The notes: generated by a model from the sequence alone, not told the origin. A DNA stretch of 64,000 nt from Vibrio sp. 10N (GCF_036245475.1 NZ_BTPM01000001.1:186001-250000); one strand, 5' to 3'. Counted from the first letter of the stretch, positions 10,293 through 20,935 are shown. Translations and numbers: made by a program.

Positions 10293-11786
10293 ATGGAAAG
10301 CCCAGAGCATCGCCCTCTAGCCAACCGCTTGCCATTTAGCTTTGCTAATCGCTTTAAAGTGGTGTTTGAAGCTCAGGAAGCACAGTCGGTTCTTTACTAT
10401 GTTGAGCCGTTGGCGTTAAACGCTTTGCAAGAGGTAAAGCGAGTATTTCGAAAGCCATTCACTTTGCACGCTCTGCCGTCGAGTGAGTTCGATGCTAAGT
10501 TGACTGAGGCGTATCAAAGAGATTCTTCTGAAGCTAGGCAGTTGATGGAAGACATCGGTGCGGATAGCGACGATTTCTTCTCGTTGGCGGAGGAACTGCC
10601 TCAAGATGAAGACTTGCTAGAGTCGGATGATGACGCGCCAATTATCAAATTGATCAACGCCATGCTTGGCGAGGCGATCAAAGAAGGTGCGTCGGATATT
10701 CATATTGAGACGTTTGAGAAGGTACTGTCGATACGTTTTCGCATCGACGGTGTGCTGCGTGATGTATTGGCACCAAGTCGCAAGTTAGCGCCGCTTTTGG
10801 TGTCACGCGTAAAAGTAATGGCCAAGTTGGATATTGCTGAAAAACGCGTGCCACAAGATGGCCGCATTTCGCTGCGTATTGGTGGCCGAGCGGTGGATGT
10901 GCGAGTGTCTACCATGCCGTCATCGCATGGTGAGCGTGTAGTTATGCGTCTTTTGGATAAGAATGCGACTCGCCTGGATCTGCACAGTTTAGGGATGACG
11001 GCGGACAATCATGCCAACTTCAGACATCTCATCGGTCGTCCTCACGGCATTATCTTGGTAACAGGTCCTACAGGTTCGGGTAAATCGACCACCTTGTATG
11101 CGGGCTTGCAAGAGATTAACAGTAACGAGCGCAATATCCTCACCGTTGAAGATCCTATTGAATTTGATATCGATGGTATTGGTCAGACTCAGGTGAATCC
11201 TAAAGTTGATATGACCTTTGCGCGTGGATTACGTGCTATTTTGCGTCAAGATCCCGATGTCGTGATGGTCGGTGAGATCCGTGACTTAGAAACAGCACAA
11301 ATTGCGGTGCAAGCCTCGTTGACGGGGCACTTGGTGATGTCGACACTTCACACGAATACCGCGGTTGGTGCGATTACGCGAATGCGTGATATGGGCATTG
11401 AGCCGTTTTTGATTTCTTCATCCTTACTTGGTGTATTGGCGCAGCGCTTGGTGCGAACCTTGTGTAACGATTGCAAGCAGCCTTACGAAGCCGACGCAGC
11501 CACCAAACAGTTGTTTGGTCTGTCGGAGTCGGAACCATTGACTCTTTATAAGGCTGTTGGTTGTGAAAGTTGTAACCAGAAAGGCTACCGTGGTCGAACT
11601 GGTATCCATGAGCTGCTCATGGTTGATGACAAGGTTCAGTCCTTGATTCACGATGAAGCCGGCGAACAAGCGATTGAAAAGGCTGTGCGTTCTTATACCC
11701 CAAGTATCCGTGATGACGGTTTCCAAAAAGTCAGACTCGGCGTGACCTCTTTAGAAGAGGTTATGCGCGTGACTAAGGAAGCGTAA
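10293..11786 (+). CDS. gspE: Type II secretion ATPase
   Basis: GspE (EpsE) is the cytoplasmic hexameric ATPase that drives the pseudopilus. The 497-residue protein has an N-terminal GspL-binding domain, then a Walker A motif [10 protein letters not shown] (near residue 258), an Asp box, a Walker B region ([12 protein letters not shown]) and a His box ([10 protein letters not shown]). A C-terminal tetracysteine zinc element (CNDC and CESC) is present, as in V. cholerae EpsE. It is directly followed by gspF with no gap. Confidence 0.98.
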   Translation: MESPEHRPLANRLPFSFANRFKVVFEAQEAQSVLYYVEPLALNALQEVKRVFRKPFTLHALPSSEFDAKLTEAYQRDSSEARQLMEDIGADSDDFFSLAEELPQDEDLLESDDDAPIIKLINAMLGEAIKEGASDIHIETFEKVLSIRFRIDGVLRDVLAPSRKLAPLLVSRVKVMAKLDIAEKRVPQDGRISLRIGGRAVDVRVSTMPSSHGERVVMRLLDKNATRLDLHSLGMTADNHANFRHLIGRPHGIILVTGPTGSGKSTTLYAGLQEINSNERNILTVEDPIEFDIDGIGQTQVNPKVDMTFARGLRAILRQDPDVVMVGEIRDLETAQIAVQASLTGHLVMSTLHTNTAVGAITRMRDMGIEPFLISSSLLGVLAQRLVRTLCNDCKQPYEADAATKQLFGLSESEPLTLYKAVGCESCNQKGYRGRTGIHELLMVDDKVQSLIHDEAGEQAIEKAVRSYTPSIRDDGFQKVRLGVTSLEEVMRVTKEA

Positions 11787-13019
11787 GTGGCGGCGTTTGA
11801 ATATAAGGCCCTTAATGCTAAGGGTAAGCAAGTCAAAGGATTGATTGAGGGTGACAACGCCAGGCAGGCGCGTCAACGTCTCAAAGAGCAAGGTCTGATC
11901 CCGGTTGATATTGTCGAAGCTAGAGGAAAAGCGTCGACGAATTCAGCCAGTTCTGGCAACGCAAAACCGATGTTTAAGCGTGGTCTAAGTACACCGGACT
12001 TAGCGTTGATCACCAGACAGCTGTCGACCTTGGTTCAATCCGGTATGCCGTTAGAAGAGTGTTTGCGAGCGGTGTCAGAGCAATCGGAGAAACCACGTAT
12101 TCGTACAATGCTGGCGGCGATCCGCTCTAAGGTCACCGAAGGCTATACGCTTTCCGACAGTCTTGCTGATTACCCACATGTGTTTGATGAGTTGTTTCGC
12201 TCTATGGTCGCAGCTGGAGAAAAATCGGGTCACTTAGACTCCATTTTAGAGCGCCTAGCGGATTACGCGGAGAACCGGCAAAAACTGCGCTCTAAGCTGC
12301 AACAAGCCATGATTTATCCCGTGGTGCTGGTGGTGTTTGCGGTGTCGATCGTTGCGTTTTTGCTTGCCGCTGTCGTCCCTAAGATAGTTGGCCAGTTTGT
12401 GCAGATGGGGCAGGAATTACCCGCGTCGACGCAGTTTCTTCTCTCTTCGAGTGAGTTTATTCAAGAGTGGGGATTGCTGCTTCTTGGTGGCTTTACCTTG
12501 ACGTTGTACCTCATCAAAGTGGCGCTGCGTAAACCGTCTATTCGCATGAGCTGGGACACGAAGGTATTGGGACTGCCCTTAATTGGTAAAATTGCTCGTG
12601 GCCTAAATACCTCGCGTTTTGCGCGCACTTTAGCGATTTGTACTTCAAGTGCCATTCCCATTCTTGAAGGGATGAAAGTTTCTGTTGACGTCATGACCAA
12701 TCACTTTGCCAAGAAACAGGTCTCCACCGCGGCAGACAATGTGCGGGAGGGGGCGAGTCTTCGTAAAGCGCTGGAGCAAACCAAACTATTCCCACCTATG
12801 ATGCTGCATATGATTGCCAGTGGTGAGCAAAGTGGTGAGCTAGAGAGTATGCTGACGCGTGCGGCAGACAACCAAGACCAAAGCTTTGAATCGACGGTGA
12901 ACATTGCTCTAGGTATCTTCACTCCGGCATTGATCGCCCTAATGGCGGGCTTGGTGCTGTTTATTGTGATGGCGACCTTAATGCCGATCTTGGAAATGAA
13001 CAATTTGATGTCTGGTTAA
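11787..13019 (+). CDS. gspF: Type II secretion inner membrane platform protein F
   Basis: GspF (EpsF) is the polytopic platform protein. It has 410 residues with two homologous GspF domains (about 72-195 and 275-398), each ending in hydrophobic helices, and begins MAAFEYKALNAKGKQVKG, the usual start. The first base of its GTG codon directly follows the gspE stop. The C-terminal GLVLFIVMATLMPILEMN is characteristic. Confidence 0.98.
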   Translation: MAAFEYKALNAKGKQVKGLIEGDNARQARQRLKEQGLIPVDIVEARGKASTNSASSGNAKPMFKRGLSTPDLALITRQLSTLVQSGMPLEECLRAVSEQSEKPRIRTMLAAIRSKVTEGYTLSDSLADYPHVFDELFRSMVAAGEKSGHLDSILERLADYAENRQKLRSKLQQAMIYPVVLVVFAVSIVAFLLAAVVPKIVGQFVQMGQELPASTQFLLSSSEFIQEWGLLLLGGFTLTLYLIKVALRKPSIRMSWDTKVLGLPLIGKIARGLNTSRFARTLAICTSSAIPILEGMKVSVDVMTNHFAKKQVSTAADNVREGASLRKALEQTKLFPPMMLHMIASGEQSGELESMLTRAADNQDQSFESTVNIALGIFTPALIALMAGLVLFIVMATLMPILEMNNLMSG

Positions 13020-13079
13020 TCCAATCAGTCAGATGGTTAGTATTGCCCTCAACTTGAGGGCGTTTATTTGGAGTTAGAG

Positions 13080-13523
13080 ATGAAAAAAACAATGAAAAAA
13101 CAATCCGGCTTTACCTTGCTAGAGGTAATGGTAGTGGTTGTTATTTTAGGTATTTTGGCAAGCTTTGTCGTGCCTAACTTGCTGGGTAACAAAGAGAAAG
13201 CGGACCAACAGAAAGCAGTGACGGATATCGTCGCTCTGGAAAATGCGCTTGATATGTACAAGTTGGACAACAGTGTTTACCCAACGACCGACCAAGGTTT
13301 AGAAGCCTTGGTGACCAAACCAAGCAACCCAGAGCCACGTAACTACCGCGATGGCGGTTACATTCGTCGTCTACCGGCTGATCCATGGGGTAACGAATAT
13401 CAATACCTAAGCCCTGGTGACAAAGGCACAATCGACATCTTTACGCTAGGTGCTGACGGTCAAGAGGGTGGTGAAGGCCCTGCGGCTGATATCGGCAACT
13501 GGAATATTCAAGACTTCCAGTAA
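13080..13523 (+). CDS. gspG: Major pseudopilin of type II secretion
   Basis: GspG (EpsG) polymerises into the pseudopilus. The start chosen is ATG 13080, because GGAG lies about 6 bases upstream and it gives MKKTMKKQSGFTLLE with the prepilin peptidase site between G and F. An in-frame TTG at 13068 would add four residues. The mature protein has the hydrophobic N-terminal helix VMVVVVILGILASFVVP and the conserved PTTDQGLEALV. The calcium-binding end region (LGADGQEGGEG) is present. It is 147 residues, as expected. Confidence 0.98.
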   Translation: MKKTMKKQSGFTLLEVMVVVVILGILASFVVPNLLGNKEKADQQKAVTDIVALENALDMYKLDNSVYPTTDQGLEALVTKPSNPEPRNYRDGGYIRRLPADPWGNEYQYLSPGDKGTIDIFTLGADGQEGGEGPAADIGNWNIQDFQ

Positions 13524-13572
13524 TTACTGAAGGAGAGGCGTTTAGCCTCTCCTTAGTTCAAAGTGAATCCCC

Positions 13573-14178
13573 ATGTTTTTGCAGTTAAAACGTCATCAAT
13601 TAGGCTTTACCTTACTGGAAATCATGCTGGTACTGGTGCTGCTTTCTATCAGTGCGGTAGCGGTGATTTCTACCCTGCCTCAACGTCAGAGTGACGATAC
13701 TAAACAGCAAGCGCAGCGTTTATACCAAAGACTACAACTGTTCAACGAAGAAGCGATGTTGGCAGGCAAAGATTTTGGTATACGTGTTGATGAAGCCAAA
13801 AAGCAATACGTGTTTCTCGAGTTGACTTCTGAGGGGTGGCAGCGCGTGTCACTCAGTAAGATCCCAGAAGAAACGACCCTGCCAGAGACCTTGTCGATCA
13901 AGCTCGATTTAAGCACGGGTATTTGGGGGGAGGACGACAGGTTGTTTGAGCCCGGCTCTTTGTTCGATGAAGACATGTTTGCCGACGTGGAAAAAGAGAA
14001 GAAGCCGGAAAAACCGCCACAAGTCTTTATTCTCTCTAGCGGTGAGATCACCGAAGGCGCATTTGTGGTTTCGCCGGTGAATCGAGCACTGCAAGACCAA
14101 ACCTGGTACGTCGAAGTCAAAGAAAATGGGCAGTTGGCGCTTATGGATGTGAAAGACTGGAATGAAAAAGACCGTTAG
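13573..14178 (+). CDS. gspH: Minor pseudopilin H
   Basis: GspH (EpsH) is a minor pseudopilin. The 201-residue product has a type IV prepilin leader cleaved before F in LGFTLLEIML, a hydrophobic helix and a beta-rich C-terminal domain. A charged segment with Lys, Glu and Pro (VEKEKKPEKPPQ, about 137-148) interrupts the globular domain. It is spaced 49 bases from gspG and overlaps gspI by 17 bases. Confidence 0.93.
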   Translation: MFLQLKRHQLGFTLLEIMLVLVLLSISAVAVISTLPQRQSDDTKQQAQRLYQRLQLFNEEAMLAGKDFGIRVDEAKKQYVFLELTSEGWQRVSLSKIPEETTLPETLSIKLDLSTGIWGEDDRLFEPGSLFDEDMFADVEKEKKPEKPPQVFILSSGEITEGAFVVSPVNRALQDQTWYVEVKENGQLALMDVKDWNEKDR

Positions 14179-14518
14179 AGGCATGACCCTGCTTGAGGTA
14201 CTGATAGCGTTGGCGATATTTGCTACCGCGGCCATCTCCATCATCCGAGCGGTCAGTCAACATATTAACACCTTAAGCTATTTGGAAGAGAAGGCGTTTG
14301 CCAGCATGGTGGTCGATAATCAGATGGCTAAGCTGATGCTCGATACTGCAAAGCCAAAAGCCAAGAAAGGCAAGGAGAAACTAGCAGGGCGCGAGTGGTA
14401 TTGGAGTATCCAGCCCGTTGAAACGGCAGATAACTTACTCTCGGCGGTGGATGTTAGCGTTGCTATTGAACCGAAAGCGAGCCCGATTGTGACGGTGAGA
14501 AGTTATGTCGACAAGTAA
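14162..14518 (+). CDS. gspI: Minor pseudopilin I
   Basis: GspI (EpsI) forms the tip complex with GspJ and GspK. The 118-residue protein has the cleavage motif GMTLLEVLIALAIFATAA, in which M replaces the usual F at +1, as is common in GspI. It overlaps gspH by 17 bases and gspJ by 14 bases, so translation is likely coupled. Confidence 0.95.
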   Translation: MKKTVRGMTLLEVLIALAIFATAAISIIRAVSQHINTLSYLEEKAFASMVVDNQMAKLMLDTAKPKAKKGKEKLAGREWYWSIQPVETADNLLSAVDVSVAIEPKASPIVTVRSYVDK

Positions 14519-15194
14519 TCGCGTTAAAGGCTTTACCCTCATCGAAGTGCTGGTGGCGATTGCGATTTTTGCCAGTTTGAGTGTGGCGGCCTATCAAGTG
14601 GTGAATCAGGTGCAGCGTAGCAATGAGCTTTCTTTAGAGCGCAGCACTCGATTACAAGAAATTCAGCGTGGTTTCGTTTACCTAGATAGTGACTTTAAGC
14701 AGTTGGCGCTGCGTCAGTTTCGTCATGAAGGGGAAGAGCCTCTATCTCGCCTGATGCTATGGCAAGAAGGGTTATTGGAGTCAGAAGGGCGAGGTTTACT
14801 GTTTGCTCGTTTAGGGTGGCTGAACCCGCAAAACCAATTCCCCCGTGGTGAAGTGGCTAAGATTGGTTACCGCCTCCAAGAAGGGAAGCTTGAGCGTTTA
14901 TGGTGGCGTTATCCGGATACCAGCGTGGGTGAACCTCCCGTGGTGCTGCCTATATTTACCAGGGTGGAAGCGTTTGATATGCGTTTTTACAATGGCGAAT
15001 CTTGGAGTAATGAGTGGCAAGCCGACATGACGCTGCCGCTTGCCGTGGAAGTGAAAATCCGTTTCGAGGATTTTGATGAAATTAACCGTATTTATCTGAC
15101 ACCAGCGGGAGCGCTCAATGCGACATCCGGCGGTAACAACAATGGTTCAGGCGGTGGTAATACCCAAGGCAATAACCAAGGCGGTAACTCATGA
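14505..15194 (+). CDS. gspJ: Minor pseudopilin J
   Basis: GspJ (EpsJ) is a pseudopilus tip subunit. It has 229 residues with the motif [19 protein letters not shown], then the family's FRHEGEEP and [18 protein letters not shown]. The last ~25 residues are almost only Gly, Asn, Ser and Gln, a flexible low-complexity tail beyond the folded domain. It overlaps gspK by 4 bases. Confidence 0.95.
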   Translation: MSTSNRVKGFTLIEVLVAIAIFASLSVAAYQVVNQVQRSNELSLERSTRLQEIQRGFVYLDSDFKQLALRQFRHEGEEPLSRLMLWQEGLLESEGRGLLFARLGWLNPQNQFPRGEVAKIGYRLQEGKLERLWWRYPDTSVGEPPVVLPIFTRVEAFDMRFYNGESWSNEWQADMTLPLAVEVKIRFEDFDEINRIYLTPAGALNATSGGNNNGSGGGNTQGNNQGGNS

Positions 15195-16216
15195 CAAGAG
15201 TGACGGTTAAATCCCAAAAAGGGGTCGCCTTGATTGTGATTCTGCTGTTACTTGCCATTATGGTCTCTATTGCAGCCACAATGTCCGAGCGTCTGTTTAG
15301 TCAGTTTACTCGCGCGTCGAATCAGGTGAATTATCAGCAAGCTTATTGGTATGCGATTGGTGTCGAAGCGTTGGCTTCGGTGGCGATAAAAGAGAGCTAC
15401 AAAGACAATAAAGACAGTGTGAACCTCAATCAGCCTTGGGCAGTAGAGGAGCGAACTTACCCGCTCGATTATGGTGAAGCGACGGGCTACATTCGCGATA
15501 TGCAGGCCTGCTTCAATGTTAATGCTTTATCGACGGTACAGCCGAATCAAAACAGCGCAACCAAGCCATTTTTGGTGCGATTTTTCCAGAAACTTCTGGA
15601 GGAAAGTGGGATTGAAAATTACCAAGCCGAGCAAGTGGCAGACTCAACGTGGGAGTTTGTAAATAAAGAAACCAGCGTGCGTTCGGTCTCTGGCGTGGGG
15701 GACAGTTACTATGAATCCTTGTCCCCAGCGTATGTGGCCGCCAATGGCCTGATTGCGGACAGCTCTGAGCTTAGAGCTATAAATCAGATGAGTGGGGAGG
15801 CGATGTTGAACATTAGCCCTCTGGTGTGCGCGCTGCCGACGGCCGACTGGCGATTGAATATCAATACTATAGTTGTAGAGCAAGCCGAATTATTGTCAGC
15901 GCTGTTTGCGCCTAACCTGTCGGTAGAAAATGCCAGGCAACTGATCGAGAACCGCCCATTCGATGGCTGGTCAGGGATTGATAAATTTCTCGCTGAGTCG
16001 CAAATGGCTAGCGTGGATGATAATACTAAACAGCAAGCACAACAGTATCTTGCTGTAGACAGCGCCTATTTTGAAATGGACACGCAGGTTGTGGTTGGAG
16101 AGTCGCGGATGCGCCTTCGCAGCCTGTTTTATAGCCAAGATAGGCAGGAAGTGACGGTCGTTCGCCGTCGATTTGGAGGATTTAGTGAGCGAGTTCTTAA
16201 CCGTTCGCCTGAATAG
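15191..16216 (+). CDS. gspK: Minor pseudopilin K
   Basis: GspK (EpsK) caps the pseudopilus tip and is the largest minor pseudopilin. The 341-residue protein has the motif [20 protein letters not shown], lacking Glu at +5 as is usual for GspK. An alpha-helical domain follows (about 110-270) with the conserved ACFNVNALS near residue 106 and [13 protein letters not shown]. It overlaps gspL by 32 bases. Confidence 0.96.
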   Translation: MTRVTVKSQKGVALIVILLLLAIMVSIAATMSERLFSQFTRASNQVNYQQAYWYAIGVEALASVAIKESYKDNKDSVNLNQPWAVEERTYPLDYGEATGYIRDMQACFNVNALSTVQPNQNSATKPFLVRFFQKLLEESGIENYQAEQVADSTWEFVNKETSVRSVSGVGDSYYESLSPAYVAANGLIADSSELRAINQMSGEAMLNISPLVCALPTADWRLNINTIVVEQAELLSALFAPNLSVENARQLIENRPFDGWSGIDKFLAESQMASVDDNTKQQAQQYLAVDSAYFEMDTQVVVGESRMRLRSLFYSQDRQEVTVVRRRFGGFSERVLNRSPE

Positions 16217-17417
16217 TCAGCCAGACAGTCAGATACATTGGGCAGTTTGGTCAACTAGTCAGCAGGAAGTGATAGCCAGCGGCGAGCTTAATAACCTCGA
16301 TCAGCTCGCTGAGATAAAAGAGTACGCACAGCAGCGAGTGACATTGCTGATGCTCAGTGGTCAAGATGTTCACTTTGCGGATGTCGAGATCCCGCCCGGC
16401 GGTGCGCGTCAGTTTGAGTCGATGTTGCCATTTCTTGTTGAAGATGACATTGCTCAAGACGTCGATGAGCTGCATTTTACTATCTTCAGTAAACAAGGCG
16501 GCCGCGCCTCAATTGCAGCGGTCGATCGCCAATATCTCAGTCACTTGATTGATTGTTTTGCTGAGCAAGGTATTGAAATAAAAAAAGTGATCCCGGATGT
16601 ACTGGCATTGCCACAAACAGAGCAAGTCAGTGCGATCCATCTAGACGGTCAGTGGTTGTTTCGAACTTCAAGTCAGCGTGGTCTTGTTGTTGATGAGGAG
16701 TGGATGGATGCGGTTATCGACTCCGATTATCTTGTTCAATCAACGAACGAAGATGACGCCAAGGTTGTGATAGAAAGTTACTCTCCGGTGCCAAAACCTC
16801 TGGCCGAGCGCTCTTTGCACATTGAGTGGCATAGCGTGCCGCCTGAGCCAGCGATGGCGTTGCTTTCTAAAGGCACGGTAGAGTCAGGCTCTAACCTAAT
16901 GACCGGCGAGTTTAAACCAAGAGCCTCCTTCTTAAAACACTGGAAAATCTGGCAGAAAGTCGCCATAGCAGCATCTGTGTTGATTGTTGCTTTGGTGGCG
17001 CAGCAGGTGGTGCTCGTGAATCAATATGAGGCTCAGGCCGCGGCATACCGTGCAGAAAGCGAACGAATTTTCCGTGCGGTTTTACCGGATAAGAAGCGAA
17101 TTCCAACGGTGAGCTACCTCAAACGTCAGCTGGATGATGAGCTCAAACGATTGGGGGGCAGTGAGTTATCGAGTGCATCGGTATTGGAGTGGTTATCGAA
17201 ACTGCCTGATACGGTAGGCCAAGTTAATGGTATGCAAGTACAGAGCTTTACCTTCGATGGTAATCGCAATGAAGTACGTATGAATGTCACCAGCCGAGAT
17301 TTTGATAGTTTTGAGGCGGCTCGAGTGAAGTTGGAAACGCAATTTGAAGTGTCACAAGGACCACTCAATCGCAATGGTGATGTGGTCATGGGCAACTTTG
17401 TACTTAAGAAGAAGTAG
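16185..17417 (+). CDS. gspL: Type II secretion protein L
   Basis: GspL (EpsL) links the GspE ATPase to the inner membrane. The start chosen is GTG 16185 (MSEFLTVRL, 410 residues), because GGAGGA lies 5 bases upstream and V. cholerae EpsL begins the same way; TTG at 16173 is less likely. An actin-like cytoplasmic domain occupies residues 1-240, one transmembrane helix lies near 258-275 ([20 protein letters not shown]), and a ferredoxin-like periplasmic domain follows. Confidence 0.95.
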   Translation: MSEFLTVRLNSQPDSQIHWAVWSTSQQEVIASGELNNLDQLAEIKEYAQQRVTLLMLSGQDVHFADVEIPPGGARQFESMLPFLVEDDIAQDVDELHFTIFSKQGGRASIAAVDRQYLSHLIDCFAEQGIEIKKVIPDVLALPQTEQVSAIHLDGQWLFRTSSQRGLVVDEEWMDAVIDSDYLVQSTNEDDAKVVIESYSPVPKPLAERSLHIEWHSVPPEPAMALLSKGTVESGSNLMTGEFKPRASFLKHWKIWQKVAIAASVLIVALVAQQVVLVNQYEAQAAAYRAESERIFRAVLPDKKRIPTVSYLKRQLDDELKRLGGSELSSASVLEWLSKLPDTVGQVNGMQVQSFTFDGNRNEVRMNVTSRDFDSFEAARVKLETQFEVSQGPLNRNGDVVMGNFVLKKK

Positions 17418-17423
17418 AGCGTA

Positions 17424-17918
17424 ATGAAAGGATTATTACTGAATCTTCAAAGCTGGTGGCTCAGTATCAGTCAGCGTGAGCAGCGGTTGGTCATCGCTTG
17501 CTCGTTGGTGATCTTGGTGGGCATTATTTATTGGGGAATTTTGGCTCCCTTTGCTCAAAGAACGGAGCTTGCTCAATCGAGAATTCAATCTGAGCGACAG
17601 CTACTGACCTGGGTGAAGCAAAAGGCCGATGATATCTCCCTGCAAAGACAAGCGGGCGGTGTGGTCGTGTCGAAACAACCATTAAACCGCGTTATTACCT
17701 CATCGACAAATCGATTTAGCGTTGAGTTGATCCGTATGCAACCGCGCAATGACCAGTTGCAAGTATGGATCAAGCCAATTCCGTTTGAGTTTTTCGTGAA
17801 TTGGTTATTTTACTTACAAGACAACCATGGGGTGACGGTTGAGATCCTAGATATCGACAAAACGGATCAAAGCGGCGTAATTGAGATCAACCGATTGCAA
17901 TTTAAAAGGGGTGGCTAA
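17424..17918 (+). CDS. gspM: Type II secretion protein M
   Basis: GspM (EpsM) partners GspL in the inner-membrane platform. The 164-residue protein has a short N-terminus with SISQREQRLV, one transmembrane helix (about 25-42) and a ferredoxin-like periplasmic domain. It follows gspL by 6 bases and abuts gspN directly. Confidence 0.95.
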   Translation: MKGLLLNLQSWWLSISQREQRLVIACSLVILVGIIYWGILAPFAQRTELAQSRIQSERQLLTWVKQKADDISLQRQAGGVVVSKQPLNRVITSSTNRFSVELIRMQPRNDQLQVWIKPIPFEFFVNWLFYLQDNHGVTVEILDIDKTDQSGVIEINRLQFKRGG

Positions 17919-18680
17919 GTGGTGAAAAAAGTCATCAAATACGGTTTACTGTGCAGCACAGTCTTTGCTGCCAGTGCCATTTACCACCTTCCTGCTAGTG
18001 TTGTAATGAGTTATGCACCGATGCCAAGAGAGCTTGCTCTAGATGGTACCACGGGCACGATTTGGCAAGGCAGTGCTCAGAATGTCCGATTCCAGCACTA
18101 CTCTATTGGTGATGTGTCGTGGCAGTTTAGTTGGTCTAGTCTTATGACACTCTCTCCTGAATATGCACTTCGCTTTGGTCGAGGCAGCACTTTGGGGTTG
18201 TCGGGGCGAGGTAACCTTGGTGTGAGCATGTCTGGTGCCTATCTAGAAAACGTACTCGCTTCCATTCCAGCCGATACCGTGGTGCAGTACGCACCCATCC
18301 CCGTACCGATTAAAGCGGGGGGGCAGTTGGAGCTAGCGATTAAGTCACTCAACTATGCGTCGCCTTGGTGTGGCAGTGGTGAGGGAAGCTTGTCTTGGAA
18401 TGCGGGCTACATTGAGTCGCCGATAGGCAGCTTAGGCTTGGGGCCGACCCTGGTTGATTTGTCCTGTGAAGATAGCGTGCTAGCGGCAAAAGGAAACCAA
18501 GCAAGCAATCAGGTGTCGAGTGAGTTTTCTGCCAGTGTGACGCCCAATCGTCAATATCAATCGCAGGCGTGGTTTAAGCCTGAGGCGGAGTTTCCGACCA
18601 ATATGCGTAAGCAGTTGAGCTGGCTCGGCAACCCAGATAGAGAAGGGCGTTATTCGTTCAATTATCAAGGGCGTTTTTAG
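17919..18680 (+). CDS. gspN: Type II secretion protein N
   Basis: GspN (EpsN) is the last gene of the Vibrio eps operon and is not essential in all T2SSs. The 253-residue protein has an N-terminal transmembrane or signal segment (about 7-27) and a periplasmic beta-rich domain with ELALDGTTGTIWQGSAQNV, the family's typical start. The first codon is GTG, directly after the gspM stop; a second GTG follows at once, so the start may shift by one residue. Confidence 0.93.
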   Translation: MVKKVIKYGLLCSTVFAASAIYHLPASVVMSYAPMPRELALDGTTGTIWQGSAQNVRFQHYSIGDVSWQFSWSSLMTLSPEYALRFGRGSTLGLSGRGNLGVSMSGAYLENVLASIPADTVVQYAPIPVPIKAGGQLELAIKSLNYASPWCGSGEGSLSWNAGYIESPIGSLGLGPTLVDLSCEDSVLAAKGNQASNQVSSEFSASVTPNRQYQSQAWFKPEAEFPTNMRKQLSWLGNPDREGRYSFNYQGRF

Positions 18681-18705
18681 GCTGATTTTCGCTTTACCAG
18701 TACAT

Positions 18706-18731
18706 AAAAAGGAGGCTAAGCCTCCTTTTTT
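18706..18731. terminator. Terminator of the eps/gsp operon (bidirectional)
   Basis: AAAAAGGAGG / CCTCCTTTTT forms a symmetric stem-loop with T-runs on both strands, 25 bases after gspN and 26 bases beyond the cysQ stop, so it can serve both. Confidence 0.9.
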
Positions 18732-18756
18732 GCCTTTCAATGTCTCTAGTCGGGCG

Positions 18757-19584
18757 TTAGCTTTGTACTAGGATTTGATCCCACGGCAGGTCACGATCGC
18801 CGATAACAATAAAGTTAGGGTTCTCAAGCGTTTCACGTTCGTTATAAGAGAGCGGTTGAAGTGCGGTATCGACTATCGTCCCACCGGCTTCTTCAACGAT
18901 GCATTGCGTCGCGGCGGTATCCCACTCTCCGGTTGGCCCGAGGCGTAGGTAACAATCCACAGCACCTTCAGCCACTAAGCACGCTTTGAGTGCCGCAGAG
19001 CCGAGTGGTACTAAGTCATAGTTCCAAGCAGAGCTCATTCGCTGTGTGATGCGATTGATATTTTGGCGGCGACTGATGGCGATCGCGATGGATTGTTGTG
19101 GCGTCTCATGTTTAAGCACCTTGATACGCAAACTTTCCCCAAGACTAGGGATTTTCCATGCTCCTTTGCCTTCATACGCATGATAAGTAACACCGGATAC
19201 TGGTGCGTATACCACGCCCATAATCGGTTTGTTGTTGCTTACCAGCGCAATGATAGTGGCAAAATCACCGCTGCGTGCAATGAACTCTTGAGTACCATCG
19301 AGAGGATCCACCAACCAATAGGTATTCCATTTAGAGCGCTGTTCTAAGCTAATGTCGGCTGCTTCTTCGGAAAGCACAGGAATATCTGGGGTCAGCTCAG
19401 AGAGCTTTTCTACAATCAATTTATGCGCGGCTAAATCGGCGCTAGTGACTGGGGTTTCATCGTCTTTAGTGAAGGCTTCATAATCCTTGTTCTCGTAGAT
19501 GTCGAGAATAAGCTGCCCTGCCTGACGAGCGATGTCGATGACACCGGGTAGATGATGCGATAAATCTAAATGTCTTGTTGCCAC
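18757..19584 (-). CDS. cysQ: 3'(2'),5'-bisphosphate nucleotidase
   Basis: CysQ removes the 3'-phosphate from PAP, a by-product of sulfate assimilation. It has 275 residues of the inositol monophosphatase fold, with the metal-binding motif WLVDPLDGTQEF near residues 90-101, LSEEAA upstream of it, and GEWDTAATQCIVEEAGG near 215. It lies one base after nudE on the same strand, so the two form an operon. Confidence 0.96.
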   Translation of the reverse strand: MATRHLDLSHHLPGVIDIARQAGQLILDIYENKDYEAFTKDDETPVTSADLAAHKLIVEKLSELTPDIPVLSEEAADISLEQRSKWNTYWLVDPLDGTQEFIARSGDFATIIALVSNNKPIMGVVYAPVSGVTYHAYEGKGAWKIPSLGESLRIKVLKHETPQQSIAIAISRRQNINRITQRMSSAWNYDLVPLGSAALKACLVAEGAVDCYLRLGPTGEWDTAATQCIVEEAGGTIVDTALQPLSYNERETLENPNFIVIGDRDLPWDQILVQS

Positions 19585-19585
19585 G

Positions 19586-20143
19586 TTACAACCCCAACTC
19601 TGACTTCATTCTTAGCATTAGTAATAATGCGGTGATACTGCGAGCCTCTGAAAAATCGAGGTGTGTGAGCAGTTCATCGGCTTGCGCCAAAGGCCACTTT
19701 ACGACTTCTAAAGGTTCAGGTTCGTCCCCTTCTAGTTGCTCAGAATAGAGATCTTGAGCGACAAACAAGGTCATACGGCTGGAGAAATACGAAGGGGCCA
19801 GAATGACTTCTTTCAGTGGCGTTAACGTATTGGCTCCAAAACCAATTTCTTCTTTTAATTCACGCACTGCAGCTTGCTGTGCGCTTTCACCCAGGTCGAT
19901 CAACCCTTTAGGAAAACCCAGCTCATAACGCTCTGTGCCTGCAGCATATTCGCGTACCAGTAAGATATCCCCATGCTCAGTGATTGGCACCATCATGACC
20001 GCATTGCGACCACTCGGTTTCATACGCTCATAGGTGCGCTTGGTGCCGTTCGAAAACTCTAAGTCTAAAGCCTCAATTTTGAATAGCCTAGATTCGGCTA
20101 CTGTCTTTTGGGCTAAGATCTCAGGTCCTTTTTTGGATGGCAT
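19586..20143 (-). CDS. nudE: ADP compounds hydrolase NudE (Nudix)
   Basis: NudE cleaves ADP-ribose, NADH and Ap3A-type compounds. The Nudix box runs GLIDLGESAQQAAVRELK and then EEIG. I start the gene at ATG 20143 (MPSKKGPEIL, 185 residues) because GGAGGAG lies just upstream. A longer frame adds 24 residues that do not look native. It is upstream of and nearly abuts cysQ. Confidence 0.94.
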   Translation of the reverse strand: MPSKKGPEILAQKTVAESRLFKIEALDLEFSNGTKRTYERMKPSGRNAVMMVPITEHGDILLVREYAAGTERYELGFPKGLIDLGESAQQAAVRELKEEIGFGANTLTPLKEVILAPSYFSSRMTLFVAQDLYSEQLEGDEPEPLEVVKWPLAQADELLTHLDFSEARSITALLLMLRMKSELGL

Positions 20144-20275
20144 GGGCGTTCTCCTCCGCTGGATACCAATGTTATCTGAAACACTAAGTTGTTTGAAACA
20201 CTGAGCGCTTGGCACTCGAATAGTAGTTAGTGATTAATATATATAGGATTTGGAGCTGCGCCAAATGGTAGTGTT

Positions 20276-20310
20276 AAAAAAAAGAGCGCAAAGGTTTACC
20301 TCGGCGCTCT
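20276..20310 (-). terminator. Terminator of nfuA
   Basis: On the minus strand AGAGCGC / GCGCTCT flank a 14-base loop and are followed by a run of eight T, about 40 bases after the nfuA stop. Confidence 0.8.
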
Positions 20311-20347
20311 GATTCGAAAACAAGTCTGGCAATAGCCACTCTTGCCG

Positions 20348-20935
20348 TTAGTAGTAAGAGTGTTCGCCGCGGTCGTGCTCTGTCATGTCTCTTACAGCGG
20401 TCAGTTCGCCAGAGAACTCTTGAAGCAGTTGCTTTTCGATGCCTTCTTTTAGCGTCACATCAACCATTGAGCAGCCGTTACAGCCACCGCCGAATTGGAC
20501 GATAGCGATACCTTCGTCAGTGATTTCCATCAAACTTACGTGACCGCCATGACCGGCAAGTTGTGGGTTAACTTGCGTTTGAATTGCGTACTCAACACGC
20601 TCCATCAGTGGCGCATCATCGGAAACTTTACGCATTTTTGCGTTTGGCGCTTTTAGGGTTAGCTGTGAACCCATTTTGTCGGTAACGAAGTCGATCTCTG
20701 CATCTTCTAGGAAAGGTAGAGATAGCTCATCAACGTAGGCGGATAGTGCTTCGTACTTGAATTCGGTGTCGTTAGACTCAACCGCTTCTGGCGGGCAGTA
20801 AGAGACACCACACTCAGCGTTTTGAGTGCCTGGGTTAACGACAAAAACACGGATGTTCGTTCCCTCTGGCTGTTGAGCCAGCAGTTTAGCGAAGTGGCTT
20901 TGAGCACTTTCTGTAATAGTAATTGGATTTGACAC
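20348..20935 (-). CDS. nfuA: Fe-S biogenesis protein NfuA
   Basis: NfuA carries 4Fe-4S clusters to target enzymes. An N-terminal degenerate A-type domain (about 1-95, ending [10 protein letters not shown]) is followed by a Nfu domain with the cluster-binding CxxC in [17 protein letters not shown]. The start is GTG 20935 ([12 protein letters not shown], 195 residues), matching the family N-terminus. The frame stays open 141 bases further and runs into comF, but that extension is unlike NfuA. Confidence 0.96.
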   Translation of the reverse strand: MSNPITITESAQSHFAKLLAQQPEGTNIRVFVVNPGTQNAECGVSYCPPEAVESNDTEFKYEALSAYVDELSLPFLEDAEIDFVTDKMGSQLTLKAPNAKMRKVSDDAPLMERVEYAIQTQVNPQLAGHGGHVSLMEITDEGIAIVQFGGGCNGCSMVDVTLKEGIEKQLLQEFSGELTAVRDMTEHDRGEHSYY

